The notes: generated by a model not told the origin, from the letters alone. Counted from the stretch's first letter, positions 1 to 11,400 are shown. The stretch: DNA of 64,000 bases from Ovis canadensis (GCF_042477335.2 NC_091246.1:252307001-252371000), one strand, 5' to 3'. A program made the numbers and translations.

Positions 1-138
1 CCAAGGGCACACAGCCGGTGACTGACAGGGCAGGACTAGCTCCATGCAGTCCCAGATGAGGGCTGGTGGCCCAGCCCCCGCAAGAGAGACAGACGCCCAG
101 GTTCGAGGCTGTGGAGCCTTGTGATCTTGCCCTGTCTG

Positions 139-225
139 TCTGTCGCTGTTTCGTGGCTAAGCCACGTCCAGCTCTTGCGACCCCGTGCACTGTAGCCCGC
201 CAGGCTCCCCTGTCCTGGGAAGTTC
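139..225 (-). repeat. Bov-tA SINE fragment
   Basis: Diverged and truncated. It retains the antisense landmarks of the family: a gtctgtcgctg-like start, then cttgcgaccccgtg, actgtagcccgccaggctcc and a ctgtcctgggaa end. Confidence 0.6.
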
Positions 226-321
226 ATCTGTACGTGTGCATAAACAAGTGCAGTGAACATTGTTAAGTAGAGTGTGGTCATAGTTACGATGGACCGTGGG
301 CAGGAAGGACGCTGACCTTGC

Positions 322-615
322 CCGTTTATGACCTTTCTGTCTTATCTTTTGGGTTGTTCTGGGTCTTTGTTGCCAGGCGTGGGCTTTCTCCAGTTGTGGA
401 GAGGGGGGGGACCACTCTCGAGCTGCGAGGCACAGGCTTCTGGTTGCGGTGGCCTCTATCGGTGGGGAGCACAGGCTCCAGGCACCCGGGCTCAGTACTT
501 GTGGTACTCGGGCTTAGTTGCTCCACGGCGTGTGGGGTCTCCCCGACCAGCGGTCAGGCCCATGTCCCCGGCACTGGCAGGTGGATTCTGACCCACTGTA
601 CCCCAGGCAAGTCTC
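322..615 (-). repeat. CHR-type SINE, antisense
   Basis: It shows the antisense signature of the cetartiodactyl tRNA-Glu-derived CHR family: gggtctttgttgcc, then repeated ggttgcggtgg / agcacaggctccagg / cgggcttagttgctcc motifs, ending in a cccgaccag and tggcaggtggattctgaccactg-like head. It is diverged, so it is probably old. Confidence 0.65.
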
Positions 616-950
616 TCATTTACGACTTTCCATGTCAGAACCATTTCGGGGGCCTCCCTCACACCCTGTGTTTGATGCACGTGTCTCATGATGACTTGAT
701 AGAACAGCTCGGATCAGTCTCCCTTCTCCCGTTAGCCATCATTCTGAGGGACACCCTCTTGGGCCTTCAGTATGAGGCTAACCATTCGGGTGTGCAAGCA
801 TTGCTGTCTGGAGGGAGTTAAGGAATTTTCTAGAAAAGAAAGCTTGTGGACAGTGGGGAGTCACGGTCAGCTTCTGAGAGGACAGGGGTCGGGTGAGAGT
901 TTAAGGAGAGGGAGGGGTTGGGGGAGGGGCTGCCTGATTTCAGAGCTGGA

Positions 951-1187
951 GCAGAAGGTCCTGGGGGCGCAGAAGGTCCTGGGGGCGCAGAAGGTCCTGG
1001 GGGCGCAGAAGGTCCTGGGGGCGCAGAAGGTCCTGGGGGAGCAGAAGGTCCTGGGGGAGCAGAAGGTCCTGGGGGCGCAGAAGGTCCTGGGGGCGCAGAA
1101 GGTCCTGGGGGCGCAGAAGGTCCTGGGGGAGCAGAAGGTCCTGGGGGCGCAGAAGGTCCTGGGGGCGCAGAAGGTCCTGGGGGCGCA
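951..1187 (+). repeat. 18-bp minisatellite, 13 units
   Basis: There are thirteen head-to-tail copies of an 18-bp unit of the form gcagaaggtcctgggggc. The units differ mainly at one base, giving a cgc or agc junction; the order of variants from left to right is C C C C A A C C C A C C C. Because 18 is divisible by three, several frames stay open across the array and make repetitive peptides. These are not genes. It lies in a TMCO4 intron. Confidence 0.95.
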
Positions 1188-1325
1188 GGGTGGGGGATTC
1201 AGTGCTCAGTGGCCATGGTAGAGAGGGGGATGTGGGACGTGGTCCTGCTGGCCTCTGTCCGAGGGACCTGGTGGGTGATTCAGATGGTGGAGTCAGCGGG
1301 GACGTGCAGGCGGGCCTGTTGTCTG

Positions 1326-1552
1326 CATGCGAGTGTGCTGAGTCGCTGCAGTTACGTCTGACTCTTTGTGACCCCATGGACTGCAGCCCACCAGGCCCCT
1401 CTGTCCTTGGGATTCTCCAGGCACCAATACCAGAGTGGGTTGCCACGCCCTCCTCCAAGGGATCTTCCTGACCCAGGGATCAATCCCACGTCTCTTTATG
1501 TCTCCTGCACTGGGAAGTGGGTTCTTTACCACTAGCGCCACCTGGGAAGCCC
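1326..1552 (-). repeat. Bov-tA SINE, antisense, near full length
   Basis: It runs from tgctgagtcgctgcag through gactctttgtgaccccatgg, ttctccaggcacc and ctcctccaagggatcttcc to the antisense tRNA-like head ccactagcgccacctgggaagccc, which contains the internal polymerase III A-box region. Confidence 0.9.
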
Positions 1553-2756
1553 AAGGGTCTGTTGAGAGCCCCTCACCTCTGTACCCCAGTCCTTCCAGGG
1601 GTGTCCGGGGTGGTGCCACACAGGCACCCATGTGGTCAGAGACCCTGAAGGGTCAAAGCTACCAGGGAGCCTCGGGAGCCCGCCACACCGTGGGTCCCAG
1701 ACAGCTCGGGGCCTCGCCTGTGGTCAGATAGGCAGGGCAGGGAGCCCTGACTCTCAGCTGAGCCTCCCCACATGACAGGGAGGGAGAACCCTGCTTTCAA
1801 ACAAGCTCACAGAAATAATGGACTCAGGGGACCCTGCAAACCAGAGTCAGACTCGGCCTAAACGAAAGACAGCCTGATGTGCTGAGTAGAGTTCCAGTCC
1901 TGGATGCTGAGGGGGAACAGAAGTGTCCACGCACACAGACCTGCTGGGGGACAGGGCCCAGCGTCACCCCAGGCGGGGCGCAGGGGCTCGAGGGGCAACG
2001 CTGTTGCATGGACCCTGTAGACCAGGCGTCCTGTGGACACGGCTCGGTGTACCTGAAGAGTCAGGCTGCAGAGGGTCTGGGGTTATCCTTTCTCTGGAGT
2101 GCAGGGCGGATGTCTGGCTAGGAGTGATGGGGTACAGAGCGCGGGGTTCACAGCACCTCTGAGAGCGGAGGAGGAGTGTTGCAGGGCTGTGACCCACCTG
2201 GGGGTCACCCTGGCCTCCTAGTGGCCGAGGGCAGGAGGCTGCAGGCTGGGCCTGTCTCAGTCCCTCCCGTTCACAGACTGATGGGGGGTCCCCAAACCCA
2301 GAGTCCCAGCCTGCAGAGCATGTGTCCTAGACCCCTGTGGTCCTCTCCCCGAGACAGAGGTCTGCTGCTTCTCTTTGGCCTCCCCAGGAGCCCCGGCCCA
2401 GCCACCCCAGGGAACTGGAAGCCCACAGCCAGCTGAGAGCATCCCTCCCAGCCTCATGCTGATTTCTGGAGAACAGCGTGCAGTTCCCTCCGTCATCTAC
2501 TCAGCAGATACTGTCTGTTGCTGTCAGCGCTGTTTTCTGCCCCAGGGAGCCGGCAGGGAACCAAGCGGCTTCCCCGGAGCTGCCAGGCCCGGCGGTGCTC
2601 CCAAAGCATCGGCGCCTGCAGCTGCCCCCACCATCCCTGGGCGCAGCAAGCCCCGGTTTCCCGCAGAAGCGCGCATCCCACCAGGCTTGCTGGGGCCGGG
2701 CCGGGCCCTCCTGAGGCTGACGTCCACCCCGTCTCACTGCGTCCTCTCCCCCACAG

Positions 2757-2874
2757 GGCGGACTGGCTGCTGAGCTTCGTCTACCGCACGTCCTCCGTGC
2801 GGCTCCGCGTGGCCGGCCTGCAGCCTGTGCTGCTGCAAGACAGGAGGGTGGAGAACGTGGACCTGTCCTCCGTG
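2757..2874 (+). CDS. TMCO4: TMCO4 internal coding exon (penultimate)
   Basis: This 118-bp exon lies between a consensus acceptor (ctctcccccacag) and a consensus donor (gtgagt). Its first base completes a codon begun in the previous exon. The next 39 codons start A-D-W-L-L-S-F-V-Y and end V-D-L-S-S-V, so the donor is in phase 0. The peptide matches the late part of the TMCO4 hydrolase-like (DUF726) region as I remember the human protein. TMCO4 is a predicted multi-pass membrane protein with a coiled coil and no established enzymatic activity. In frame, this exon joins the terminal exon at 12823 to give S-S-V-V-S-G-H-L. The exon before it is not in the window. Start and end are set by splice sites, not by a start codon. 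Confidence 0.9.
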
Positions 2875-3117
2875 GTGAGTACCCCCGTGCCCCCTGGGGC
2901 TGACTTTGGGGGGTGGGGACAGCGCACATCTTACTCCAGCCCAGCAACCCACGTCCCAGGGACACAGGCCCCCAGCCCGGTCCACCCCAGACAAGAGATT
3001 GTAAGAACTCACTTGGGAAGCGGTAACTCCTGTTCACAGGCACCATGCTTGTGCCAGAGCAATGCCCCCAGGCCCTTGGCACACGTCCTCTCTAACCTGC
3101 ACATGGTCTCAGGGCCA

Positions 3118-3200
3118 GGCATCATTATCCCCATTTCACAGATTAGGAAACTGAGGCTCAGGAACATTTCCATCCTACAACGCGCAAACGATAACCTGGA
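3118..3200 (-). repeat. MIR-like core
   Basis: The motif attatccccatttcacaga followed by a gaaactgaggctcagg segment is the antisense MIR core. This is a short remnant. Confidence 0.55.
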
Positions 3201-3413
3201 TTTGAACCTCCAAAGCCCATGTTCTTGCCCCTACATTACTGCCTTCTTTCCACTCCTCCTCCCACAGCCCTCACTCACTCCCCGAGCCCAGATTACTAGT
3301 CAGGACAGTCTGTTTCTCCGGAGAGTAACCGGAACAAGCAGAGGATACACGTGGAAGTGTTCAGGCTGGACCAGAAGAGAGCACCTGGCTGCCAGGCTGT
3401 GAAACCATGGGGT

Positions 3414-3632
3414 GGGCTTCCCGGGTGGCGCTAGTGGCAAAGAGCCCGCCTGCCAGTGCAAGAGAAGTAAGAGACGTGGGCTCGATCCCTGGGCCCGGAA
3501 GATCCTCTGGAGGAGGGCATGGCAACCCACCCCAGTATTCTTGTCTGGAGGGTCCCGTGGACAGAGGAGCCTGGCAGGCTGCAGTCCACATTGCAGAGTC
3601 AGACACAACTGAGGTGATTAGCACACAGGCAC
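3414..3632 (+). repeat. Bov-tA SINE, sense
   Basis: The tRNA-like head is gggcttcccgggtggcgcta, with a B-box-like gggctcgatccc. The body includes aagatcctctggaggagggc and tggcaggctgcagtcca, and the tail is gagtcagacacaactgaggtg. Confidence 0.9.
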
Positions 3633-3689
3633 AAAACCTTGGAATAGGGAGCGAGGAAGGGGGTAATTTGTGATAGTGTTGCTTCTGTT

Positions 3690-3800
3690 TGATGTGTTTG
3701 GTGTTTTGGCTGCAAGGCATGTGGGATCTTGGCTCTCCCACCAGAAATTGAACCCACACCCCCTGCATCAGAAGGCAAAGTGCGTTCCAAGGTCCCTGGC
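3690..3800 (-). repeat. CHR-type SINE fragment, antisense
   Basis: It contains ttttggctgcaaggcatgtg, ggatcttggctc, then aattgaacccacaccccctg (antisense B-box). It is truncated at its tail end. Confidence 0.65.
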
Positions 3801-3805
3801 CTTTG

Positions 3806-3935
3806 ACTCATCTGGAGAGTTTATTTAAAATGCAGATCCCGGAGCCCCGCTGCCCAGACCTCCTCCATCAATCTCTAGAAGTGGAGCCTGCACGTCCGCA
3901 TAGTAAACATACTCCTCAAGGGCTCTTCCACATCT
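3806..3935. repeat. MER5-like hAT remnant
   Basis: The sequence tttaaaatgcagatcccgga followed by ccagacctcctccatcaatctctaga resembles the mammal-wide MER5 family of non-autonomous hAT-Charlie transposons. It is old and partial. The family assignment is from memory. Confidence 0.5.
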
Positions 3936-4089
3936 CAGACTAAGCAGGGCGGACGGTCCAAGGCATTCTTGCTGGGAAATGGGGGGGACCCACCCGGGGG
4001 GACCCCCCTAGCAGCCACACAGACCTAATTTGGGTTTCTAGATCCATTTTCCGGGCTTGCAGGAACCTCGTCCCCCCTCTACATGTCTG

Positions 4090-4275
4090 TCCTAGAGAGT
4101 TAATTATAGCTTGTACCGACGAGATGCCCAGCTCTGCCCTGGGCCTTTTTCAGTGTCCACACCCCGCTGTACGGATGAGCACTCTGAGGCTTTGAGAGGC
4201 TAAGGGACTTGCCCAGGGTCACTCAGCAGGAGCATGGCAGGGCAGGCCTCAAGCCCAGGTCTGAAGCCAGTGGGC
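4090..4275 (-). repeat. MIR-like remnant
   Basis: It carries gagcactctgaggctttgag, ggctaagggacttgcccagg and tcactcagcaggag, typical of antisense MIR. A 15-bp direct duplication, gggaagtcgctgcaa twice, lies just downstream at about 4385-4415. Confidence 0.5.
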
Positions 4276-4782
4276 ATCGCCCCTGGTCGGGTAGACGTGG
4301 GAACCAGTGGAAGAGGCACCAGCTGCCAGGAAGAGGAAGGGGAGGCTCGTGGGCTGCAGTTACATCCTCAAGCAAACTCCGCCAGGGGAAGTCGCTGCAA
4401 GGGAAGTCGCTGCAATGAAAGTCCCACGAGAAGAGGAGCTTCAGTTTCCAGTTACTACACTACCAGCTGCCATTTATCAAGTGCCAAGCATTTCCCAAGC
4501 ATAAACCAGTTGCCCCAGGTACCGCATAAGCGTGGTTTGAGCCAGCCACACCATCCTGTCTGAAAGCAGGCAGACCAGGCCCCTCCCTGGGCATCTGAAA
4601 ACTCCCCTGGGGAAGGGTACCCAGGACGGCCTTGGCTCCTCCGTTCAGTTTCAACGGCAGCCTGGCCAACAACACCCCCGAACACACACACACACACTGC
4701 ACCTCGTGGTGGGGGAAGCTGGGCACCCTGACCCCCACCAGCACAGCTAACGCCAGGTTGCATGAGGTTTTAGGGGTTTTTT

Positions 4783-4988
4783 GATTTTCTTTTTAAAGAT
4801 TCTTTTTTTTTTGATGTGGACAGTTTTTAAAGTCTTTGTTGAATTTGTTACAGTGTTACTTCTGTTTAATGCTTTTGGTTTTTTGGCTGCAAGGCGTGTG
4901 GGATCTTGGCTCCCTGACCAGGGATCGAACCCACATCCGCTGCACTGGAAGGTGACGTCTTAACCACTGGATGCGCCGGGGAAGTCCC
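4783..4988 (-). repeat. CHR-type SINE, antisense
   Basis: A T-rich tail end and tttggctgcaaggcgtgtgg are followed by gggatcgaacccacatcc and the antisense head ccactggatgcgccggggaa. A short (CA)n tract lies upstream at about 4682-4698. Confidence 0.7.
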
Positions 4989-5527
4989 TGGTTGCATGTT
5001 TGTTAAAGCCAAACTGAGGCCTGAAGAGAGCACAGGGGGTTCTAGCACAAAAACGTAAAACTACAATGTTACCAGGCACTGCCGGCCCCGGAGCTCATGG
5101 GCCGTGGCCTTGCCCTGAGGGCCCCTGGGTCTCTCACCCAGCCTGCCCCCATCTCGTGGGGGCCAACTTGTCCTGGCTTATCTCTTTACTCCCCCAGACT
5201 CCCAGGGCCCTGGCTCACAAGTCCTGACCCACCAGAGGAAGGCAAGTGAGTCAGCCCCGTGTCTTCCTAACTGGCAGCTTTGGAGGCTGATGTCGGTCCA
5301 AGAATAAAAAGAGTTTTTAGGCTCATCCACCCATGAAACTGATCACTCCTAATTCAAGAGGCAGTCGTCCCAGGATAGATAGGAGCTTCAACCCCTAGGG
5401 TCAGCTCTTTAGATCATCTTTACCCCTGAGAGACTTGCTTCATGCGATATCAACCTCGCAGCAACCCCGCTGAGTAGGATGTGGGCATCCCCAAGTCACA
5501 GACTAGAACACTGAGGCTTGAGACAAT

Positions 5528-5712
5528 GGGCTTCCCTGGTGGCTCAGACAGTAAGGAATCTGCCAGCAACGCAGGAGACCCAGATCGATTCCTGGGTTGG
5601 GAATATTCCCTGGAGTCGAGAACGACAACCCACTCCAGTATCCTTGCCTGGAGAATTCCGTGGACGCAGGAGCTGCGGGCTACGCTAAGAGTCAGACATG
5701 ACTGAGCGAGGC
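5528..5712 (+). repeat. Bov-tA-family SINE, sense
   Basis: The head is gggcttccctggtggctcag. It has gatcgattcctgggttggg as a B-box region, then cactccagtatccttgcctg, and ends gagtcagacatgactgagcg. Confidence 0.85.
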
Positions 5713-6035
5713 TTGAGAGGATAGACTCACGGAAGCAGAGTTGTAGATCCGGTCTCTGAAAGCAGGTCCGGAGTCTGTGCGCTCCATCTTCCGGTGGGAG
5801 TGCAGAGAGCTTGGCTGACAAGACTGAGACCACCAGACTCGGATGCCCGCTGGCCCGTGTCCAGGGGTCTCTGTCCTGTTTGACTTGATGCCCCACCACA
5901 CCAGGGGTCTCCCTCTGCCACAGGAATCAAATGCGAAAAGCATGGCTGAGATTTCCTTTTCAATGAAAATTTCCTTGAAATGCTACAGAGCCCTTGCAAG
6001 ATGTCGACTCTGCCCTGGGAAGCCTCTGAATGGGA

Positions 6036-6228
6036 TGTAGTGGGAAGAGCACAGCTGTCGATGAGAGGGAGGCCTGGCTCAGAACCCACCTCTGCTGCTG
6101 GTGTGCTGGCTGTGTGACCTCAGGCCAGTGACTTAACCTCTCTGTGCCTCGGGGGCCGCATCCTAGAAACAAGGGCTACCACCTACCTTCCAGGGCGTGT
6201 GCGCGATGCTTGGTGCACAGGAGGCCCA
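6036..6228 (+). repeat. MIR SINE remnant, sense
   Basis: It contains tgtgctggctgtgtgacctc, gccagtgacttaacctctctg and tgcctc in the standard MIR order, followed by a degraded 3' part. Confidence 0.65.
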
Positions 6229-6911
6229 CCTTTAATGCTAGTCCCCGCCTCCCTGCCCCCGAGACCAGCAGCTGCAGAGATTCCTCTCCGGGCTCAGATT
6301 CCTTCATGGCAGCCTCCCAGCTCCTGCCTAATAATAGCTCTTTATCGCATTAGGATGCATCAGAGAAAGCAGTGCTTTCCTTTTCTGGGTAATTAGAGGT
6401 AATTAGCATTGCCTTCGTGCCGCCCTCCTATTTTCCTTGAAAATTCTTGCTGGAGGAGACGTTGCTGGCAACAGAGTCCTCATGACTGCTGTTGGCAAGC
6501 AGTGCCTGCCCCATGCTCAGGGCTGAGACCTAAGGACCCGCCTTCTCCTGGCCGGGCCCACGTGGGCAGAGCCCTCCGCATTAGCCCAGCGGCAGGCACG
6601 GGACACAGACCTGGTCTGCAGAGGCTCCTGACCTCAGGACAAGCCTGAGCAGGGGTGAGCCGGGGTCAGGCTCTGACACAGACGGGAGCATCTCCAGGAA
6701 ATGAAGCAGACGAAGGCCAGGCTGCCTGATGCTCTCTCAGCCTCTCCTGTGTGGGGACTGGTTTGCAGCAGATGGGGGTTTCTGCCTCCCCAGGGACCAC
6801 CTCATGTGGCTTCTTAGGGAGCAGAGATCCAGTCAAGGGTCTCTGGAATCTTGGTGATCCAGAAGAAATGCCAGCTGACTTCCAGGACTTAGCCCAGGTC
6901 TCGGCACACAA

Positions 6912-7113
6912 CGGTGGTGGTTAGTTGCTCAGTCATGTCTGACTCTTTGTGACCCCTGGACTGCAGCCCGCCAGGCTCCTGTGTCCAAGGGATTTCCCAG
7001 CCAAGAATACTGGAGAGGGTTGCCATTTCCTTCTCCAGCAGAGCTTCCCAACCCAGGGATCGAAGCCGGGTCTCCAGCTTTGCAGGCAGATTTTTAACCA
7101 ACTGAGCCACCAG
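6912..7113 (-). repeat. Bov-tA SINE, antisense
   Basis: It runs from ttagttgctcagtcatgtct through ccttctccagcagagcttcc to aaccaactgagccaccag, with the antisense B-box gggatcgaagccgggtc. Confidence 0.85.
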
Positions 7114-7239
7114 TGCACAAAATAGACACTCAGTTATAGTAACATTAGCCAACACACCATACACTGCTCTGCATGGGCTACAGACCTTATGTCACTTGAT
7201 CCCCATAGCTGTCCAGTGAAGTAGGAGTAATGACCCCAT

Positions 7240-9006
7240 TGTACAGGTATCAATGCAAAGAAATAGAGGAAAACAGTAGGATGGGAAAGACTAGAGATCT
7301 CTTCAAGAAAATTAGAGATATCAAGGGAACATTTCATGCAAAGATGGGCTCGATAAAGGACAGAAATGGTATGGACCTAACAGAAGCAGAAGATGTTAAG
7401 AAGAGCTGACAAGAATACACAGAAGAACTGTACAAAAAAGATCTTCACGACCCAGATAATCACAATGGTGTCATCAGTCACACTCACCTAGAGCCAGACA
7501 TCCTGGAATGTGAAGTCAAGTGGGCCTTAGGAAGCATCACTATGAACAAAGCTAGTGGAGGTGATGGAATTCCAGCTGAGCTATTTCAAATCCTAAAAGA
7601 TGAAAGTGAAAGTGCTGCACTCAATATGCCAGCAAATTTGGAAAACTCAGCAGTGGCCACAGGACTGGAAAAGGTCAGTTTTCATTCCAATCCCAAAGGA
7701 AGGCAATGCCAAAGAATGCTCAAACTACCGCACAGTTGCACTCATCTCACATGCTAGTAAAATAATGCTCAGAATCCTCCAAGCCAGGCTTCAGCAATAT
7801 GTGAACCGTGAACTTCCAGATGTTCAAGCTGGTTTTAGAAAAGGCAGAGGAACCAGAGATCAAATTGCCAATATCCAATGGATCATGGAAAAAGCAAGAG
7901 AGTTCCAGAAAAACATCTATTTCTGCTTTATTGACTATGCCAAAGCCTTTGACTGTGTGGATCACAATCAGCTGTGGAAAATTCTGAAAGAGATGGGTAT
8001 ACCAGACCACCTGACCTGCCTCCTGAGAAATCTGTATGCAAATCAGGAAGCCACCATTAGAACCGGACATGAAACAACAGACTGTTTCCAAATCAGGAAA
8101 GGAGTACGTCAAGGCTGCATATTGTCACTCTGCTTATTTAGCTTATATGCAGAGTACATCATGTGAAATGCTGGGCTGGATGAAGCAAAAGCTGGAATCA
8201 AGATTTCTGGGAGAAATATCAATAACCTCAGATATGCAGATGACACCACCCTTATGGCAGAAAGCCAAGAGGAACTAAAGAGCCTGTTGATGAAAGTGAA
8301 AGAGGAGAGTGAAAAAGTTGGCTTAAAGCTCAACATTCAGAAAAGTAAGATCACGGCATCCAGTCCCATCACTTCATGGCAAATAGATGGGGAAACAAGG
8401 GAAACAGTGGCCAACTTTATTTTTCTGGGCTCCAAAATCACTACAGATGGTGACTGCAGCCATGAAATTAAAAGATGCTTGCTCCTTGGAAGAAAAGCTA
8501 TGACCAACCTAGACAGCATATTACAAAGCAGAGACATTACTTTGCCAACAAAGGTCCATCTAGTCAAAGCTATGGTTTTTCCAGTGGTCATGTATGGATG
8601 TGAGAGTTAGACCATAAAGAAAGCTGAGCACCAAAAAATTGATGCTTTTGAACTGTAGTGCTAAAGAAGACTCGAGAGTCCCTTGGACTGCAAAGAGATC
8701 CAACCAGGCCATCCTAAAGGAGATCAGTCCTAAATAGTCATTGGAATGACTGATGCTAAACCTACAACTCCAGTACTTTGGCCACCTGATGCAACGAACT
8801 GACTCCTTGGAAAAGACCCTGATGCTGGGAAAGATTGAAGGCAGGAGGAGAAGGGGACGACAGAGGATGAGATGGTTGCACGGCGTTACTGACTCGATGG
8901 ACGTGAGTTTGAACAAGCTCCAGGAGTGGGTGATGGACAGGGAGGCCTGGCATGCTGCAGTCCATGGGGTCGCAGAGTCAGCCACGACTGAGCGGCTGAG
9001 CTGAGC
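7240..9006 (+). mobile_element. BovB LINE, 3' half of ORF2 plus tail (defective)
   Basis: This is a 1.8 kb 5'-truncated BovB (RTE-clade) retrotransposon, sense to TMCO4. The reverse-transcriptase part begins near 7250. Palm landmarks include F-I-D-Y-A-K-A-F-D near 7928-7960, G-V-R-Q-G-C near 8101-8118 and the Y-A-D-D catalytic box near 8233-8244. The frame is broken: a 2-base length change near 7600 shifts it, TGA at 8164-8166 replaces an expected arginine codon, and TAG at 8588-8590 replaces an expected tryptophan codon, with more stops after 8640. The 3' end carries the family terminus ending gactgagcggctgagctga. BovB supplies the machinery used by Bov-tA/BovA SINEs, which share its 3' tail. 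This copy cannot encode an intact enzyme. Confidence 0.93.
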
Positions 9007-9159
9007 CGGGCGGGTATAGAAACTGGGGCTGCAGCAGGGCACACTGCATGTGGGTGGCAGAACCCAGAACCTCCCTGAGCCGGGACTCTTCACCACTGCG
9101 TTCACGCTGCCTGTGTCCACACATTTCTGTGGCTTCTTGTCAGTGACCTCCAGCCCTCA

Positions 9160-9275
9160 GGCATTAAGCCTGTGACGTGCATTATCTCATTGAATCCTCA
9201 CAACCAGCCCACATGGTGTATGTATCTTTATTAGCCCCATTTTACAGAAGAGGAAACTGAGGCCTGAGAGGTAAA
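9160..9275 (-). repeat. MIR-like remnant
   Basis: gtgcattatctcattgaatcc, then attagccccattttacagaa and gaggaaactgaggcctgaga are antisense MIR landmarks. Confidence 0.6.
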
Positions 9276-9689
9276 GGTGCCCCCAAGGGGTCTGATAGTC
9301 TTGGAAATGGTTGGGCAGATGGCAGCAGCTTTGGTTTGGAAAGTCGAGGTGTCTTGCAAGGCAGGAAGCAGGAAGCCCTGCAGCCCCCTCACCTCGCGTC
9401 GATAAGCCTGAGCATCTGCACGTTTCAGGGCTGGGTGTGGGGCGTCGGGTCCTGCCCTCCCCCACACAGTCTATCAGAACGGAGACCGAAGCTAGCAGAC
9501 GCGAATGGTGGCATGTTGTGAGTGTTGTCACAGGGGAGCCCCCAAGAGGGTCCGTAACCAGCGTGGGAACGCCAGGGAGGCTTCGCAACCCCAGGGACAT
9601 CCAGCGTGTCTCCCTGTGGGAGGAGGCCCTCCGTTGAGGTGGCAGGAAGACGGTCTTGGGCTGCAGCCTTTTCGTTTCGCTGCTCTGGG

Positions 9690-9822
9690 CCTCCGTTGCA
9701 GCACTCAGCGTCTTCCCTCTTGGTTGTGGCATGTGGGATCTATTTCTCTGACCAGGGATTGAACCCAGGGCCCCTGCATTGGGAGTGCAGAGTCTCAGCC
9801 TCTGGACTGCCAGGGAAGTCCT
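9690..9822 (-). repeat. CHR-type SINE fragment, antisense
   Basis: ttggttgtggcatgtgggat, gaccagggattgaacccagg and the antisense head ctctggactgccagggaagt identify it. Confidence 0.75.
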
Positions 9823-10337
9823 GGAAACTTTATCCAGCGCCAGCCACAGCAGAATGCTCCCCTGCACAGAAGAGGTTCTTCTCCCGCCCACCTCACTCCT
9901 GCTCTCCCGTTCCCCCAGCTCCCTGTAAAATCAGAGCTTTGCCAGCCAGTTCTTCCTCCCGCTCCATCTTTGCAGAATAGCAGCTCAGGGGCCAGGGTTG
10001 GCTGAGGCCTGGACCAACCTGTGGCCAAGAAAGGCCAGAGCTGTGCATTCTGGGGCAGCTGCACAGTGCTATTTCCATCTGGCATTGGCTGTGGCCACAG
10101 ATGCCTCCCTTCCTTCCTGTCCTGCCTGCCTCCACCCAGCCCTAGTACCAGCCCTTTGTCAACATTGAAAAGGTATAAGGAGGCCATCGTTGTTTATCCC
10201 TCTGGGTCTAGGTTTCTGCTGGCTGGAATTCAGATGTGATGGCTTGAGCTTCAGCAGCCATTTTGGGTTCCCAAATGGATCAGCCCAGCTAACTCCCTAC
10301 CTTCTATCTCTCCTTCCAAGAAAACTAAAGTAAAGGG

Positions 10338-10465
10338 ACTCGCATGCATGGCATACCTACTGTGTGCCAGGAGCCGCGCCTTGTGGTTTGTATTATTGCT
10401 TCCCACCACTCCCATGAGATGAGATGGGCGTCACTAACTCTAACTGGGTAATGTCCCTTTTTAAA
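10338..10465 (-). repeat. MIR-like remnant
   Basis: The sequence gcatacctactgtgtgccagg followed by attattgcttcccaccactc fits a degraded antisense MIR. Confidence 0.45.
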
Positions 10466-11279
10466 CAGAGGTTTGGGTCATATGGAGCAGAATAGTTCCT
10501 GCAAAGTCCCAGGCTGTTGAACTCTTTTAGCAAATATTTAAGGTATGCAGTATCATGGCCCTCATTTTTACAGATGGAGGAGCTGGTGTTCAGGACATTG
10601 TACAGACTCACCTCGTTACTAGTAAGAGACAGAGGCAAGTCTAGAACCCCGATTTCTCTGATTCCAAACTTAGGTGCTTTCTAGCGCCATGCAGCCACTA
10701 ATGTCCACCCTCTAGGAAAGGATGCCTCCCTACCTTGACCTCCACCCTGAGCCCAGGGATCCGAAAAGCCTCTTCTGTGTGTGTGCACGTACGTGTCTCA
10801 CTGAACGGTCTTCGAAAGCAGTTGCACAGCAAACAGCAAGAGGGAGGCAGGTTCTGGTTATCACGAGGAAATAAAGCCCCACGGGGGCTTGTCTTCTGTG
10901 CTATTGCGCGGTCGCCGGGCCAGCCCCGTGTGGTTTCTGGCCAAGTGGGAGTGCCGGCGCTGCCAGCCGGGCCTTTGTGCCGTCTCCTCAAGTCCCAGCC
11001 AACCTCCCCTCTGTTCCCTGTCTTCTTTTTAAACAAAACCTTCCTCTTCAGCCTTGAGAGACGGTCCAGTCTTGTGTTTGCCTTTGGCACTAGAGCAGGC
11101 CCCCTAAGCTGGCTGGGGAGAGCATGAGGCTCCGTTTCAGGGAGAAGATTTGCGCGAAGCAGCTTCCACAGTCAGCCTCTCAAACACACTCTTCACAGGC
11201 TGCGTGTCATTAGGCAAATCACCGCCCTCCTCTGGGCTTCTCTCTTCTCATGCTGTTTAAGGTCTTCCCGGCCACACCC

Positions 11280-11400
11280 TTGACTTTCCGTGAAGAGAGA
11301 AGGTCTGGATTCAGAGTCCGGCTCTGACATCTGTGTGACCCTGGGCAGGTCCCTTAATCTCTCTGCCTCATTGCTTCGTCTGCAATTAGCACCCAATACC
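11280..11400 (+). repeat. MIR SINE remnant, sense
   Basis: It contains tctggattcagagtccggct, tgacatctgtgtgaccctgg, gcaggtcccttaatctctct and gcctcattgctt in MIR order. Confidence 0.6.

Larger units (their letters stand above)
1..2756 (+). other. TMCO4 intron (left part)
   Basis: I recognise no exon here. It holds a SINE fragment (139-225), an antisense CHR-type SINE (about 322-615), an 18-bp minisatellite (951-1187) and a Bov-tA SINE (1326-1552). From about 1560 to 2750 the sequence is GC-rich and unique-looking, with open frames on both strands but no splice-bounded exon that I could tie to a known protein. It ends in a pyrimidine-rich acceptor, ctctcccccacag, just before 2757. Confidence 0.6.

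Noticed and set aside
918-1361. Repetitive protein with E-G-P-G-G-A or Q-K-V-L-G-A units
   Set aside because: This is the 18-bp minisatellite read in different frames; several frames are open at once.
1-2756. An additional TMCO4 exon upstream of 2757
   Set aside because: I looked for a splice-bounded open stretch resembling the preceding part of TMCO4 and found none I could support.
2501-3082. 193-codon open frame on the minus strand over the TMCO4 exon
   Set aside because: Antisense shadow. The + strand has consensus splice sites and a TMCO4-like peptide.
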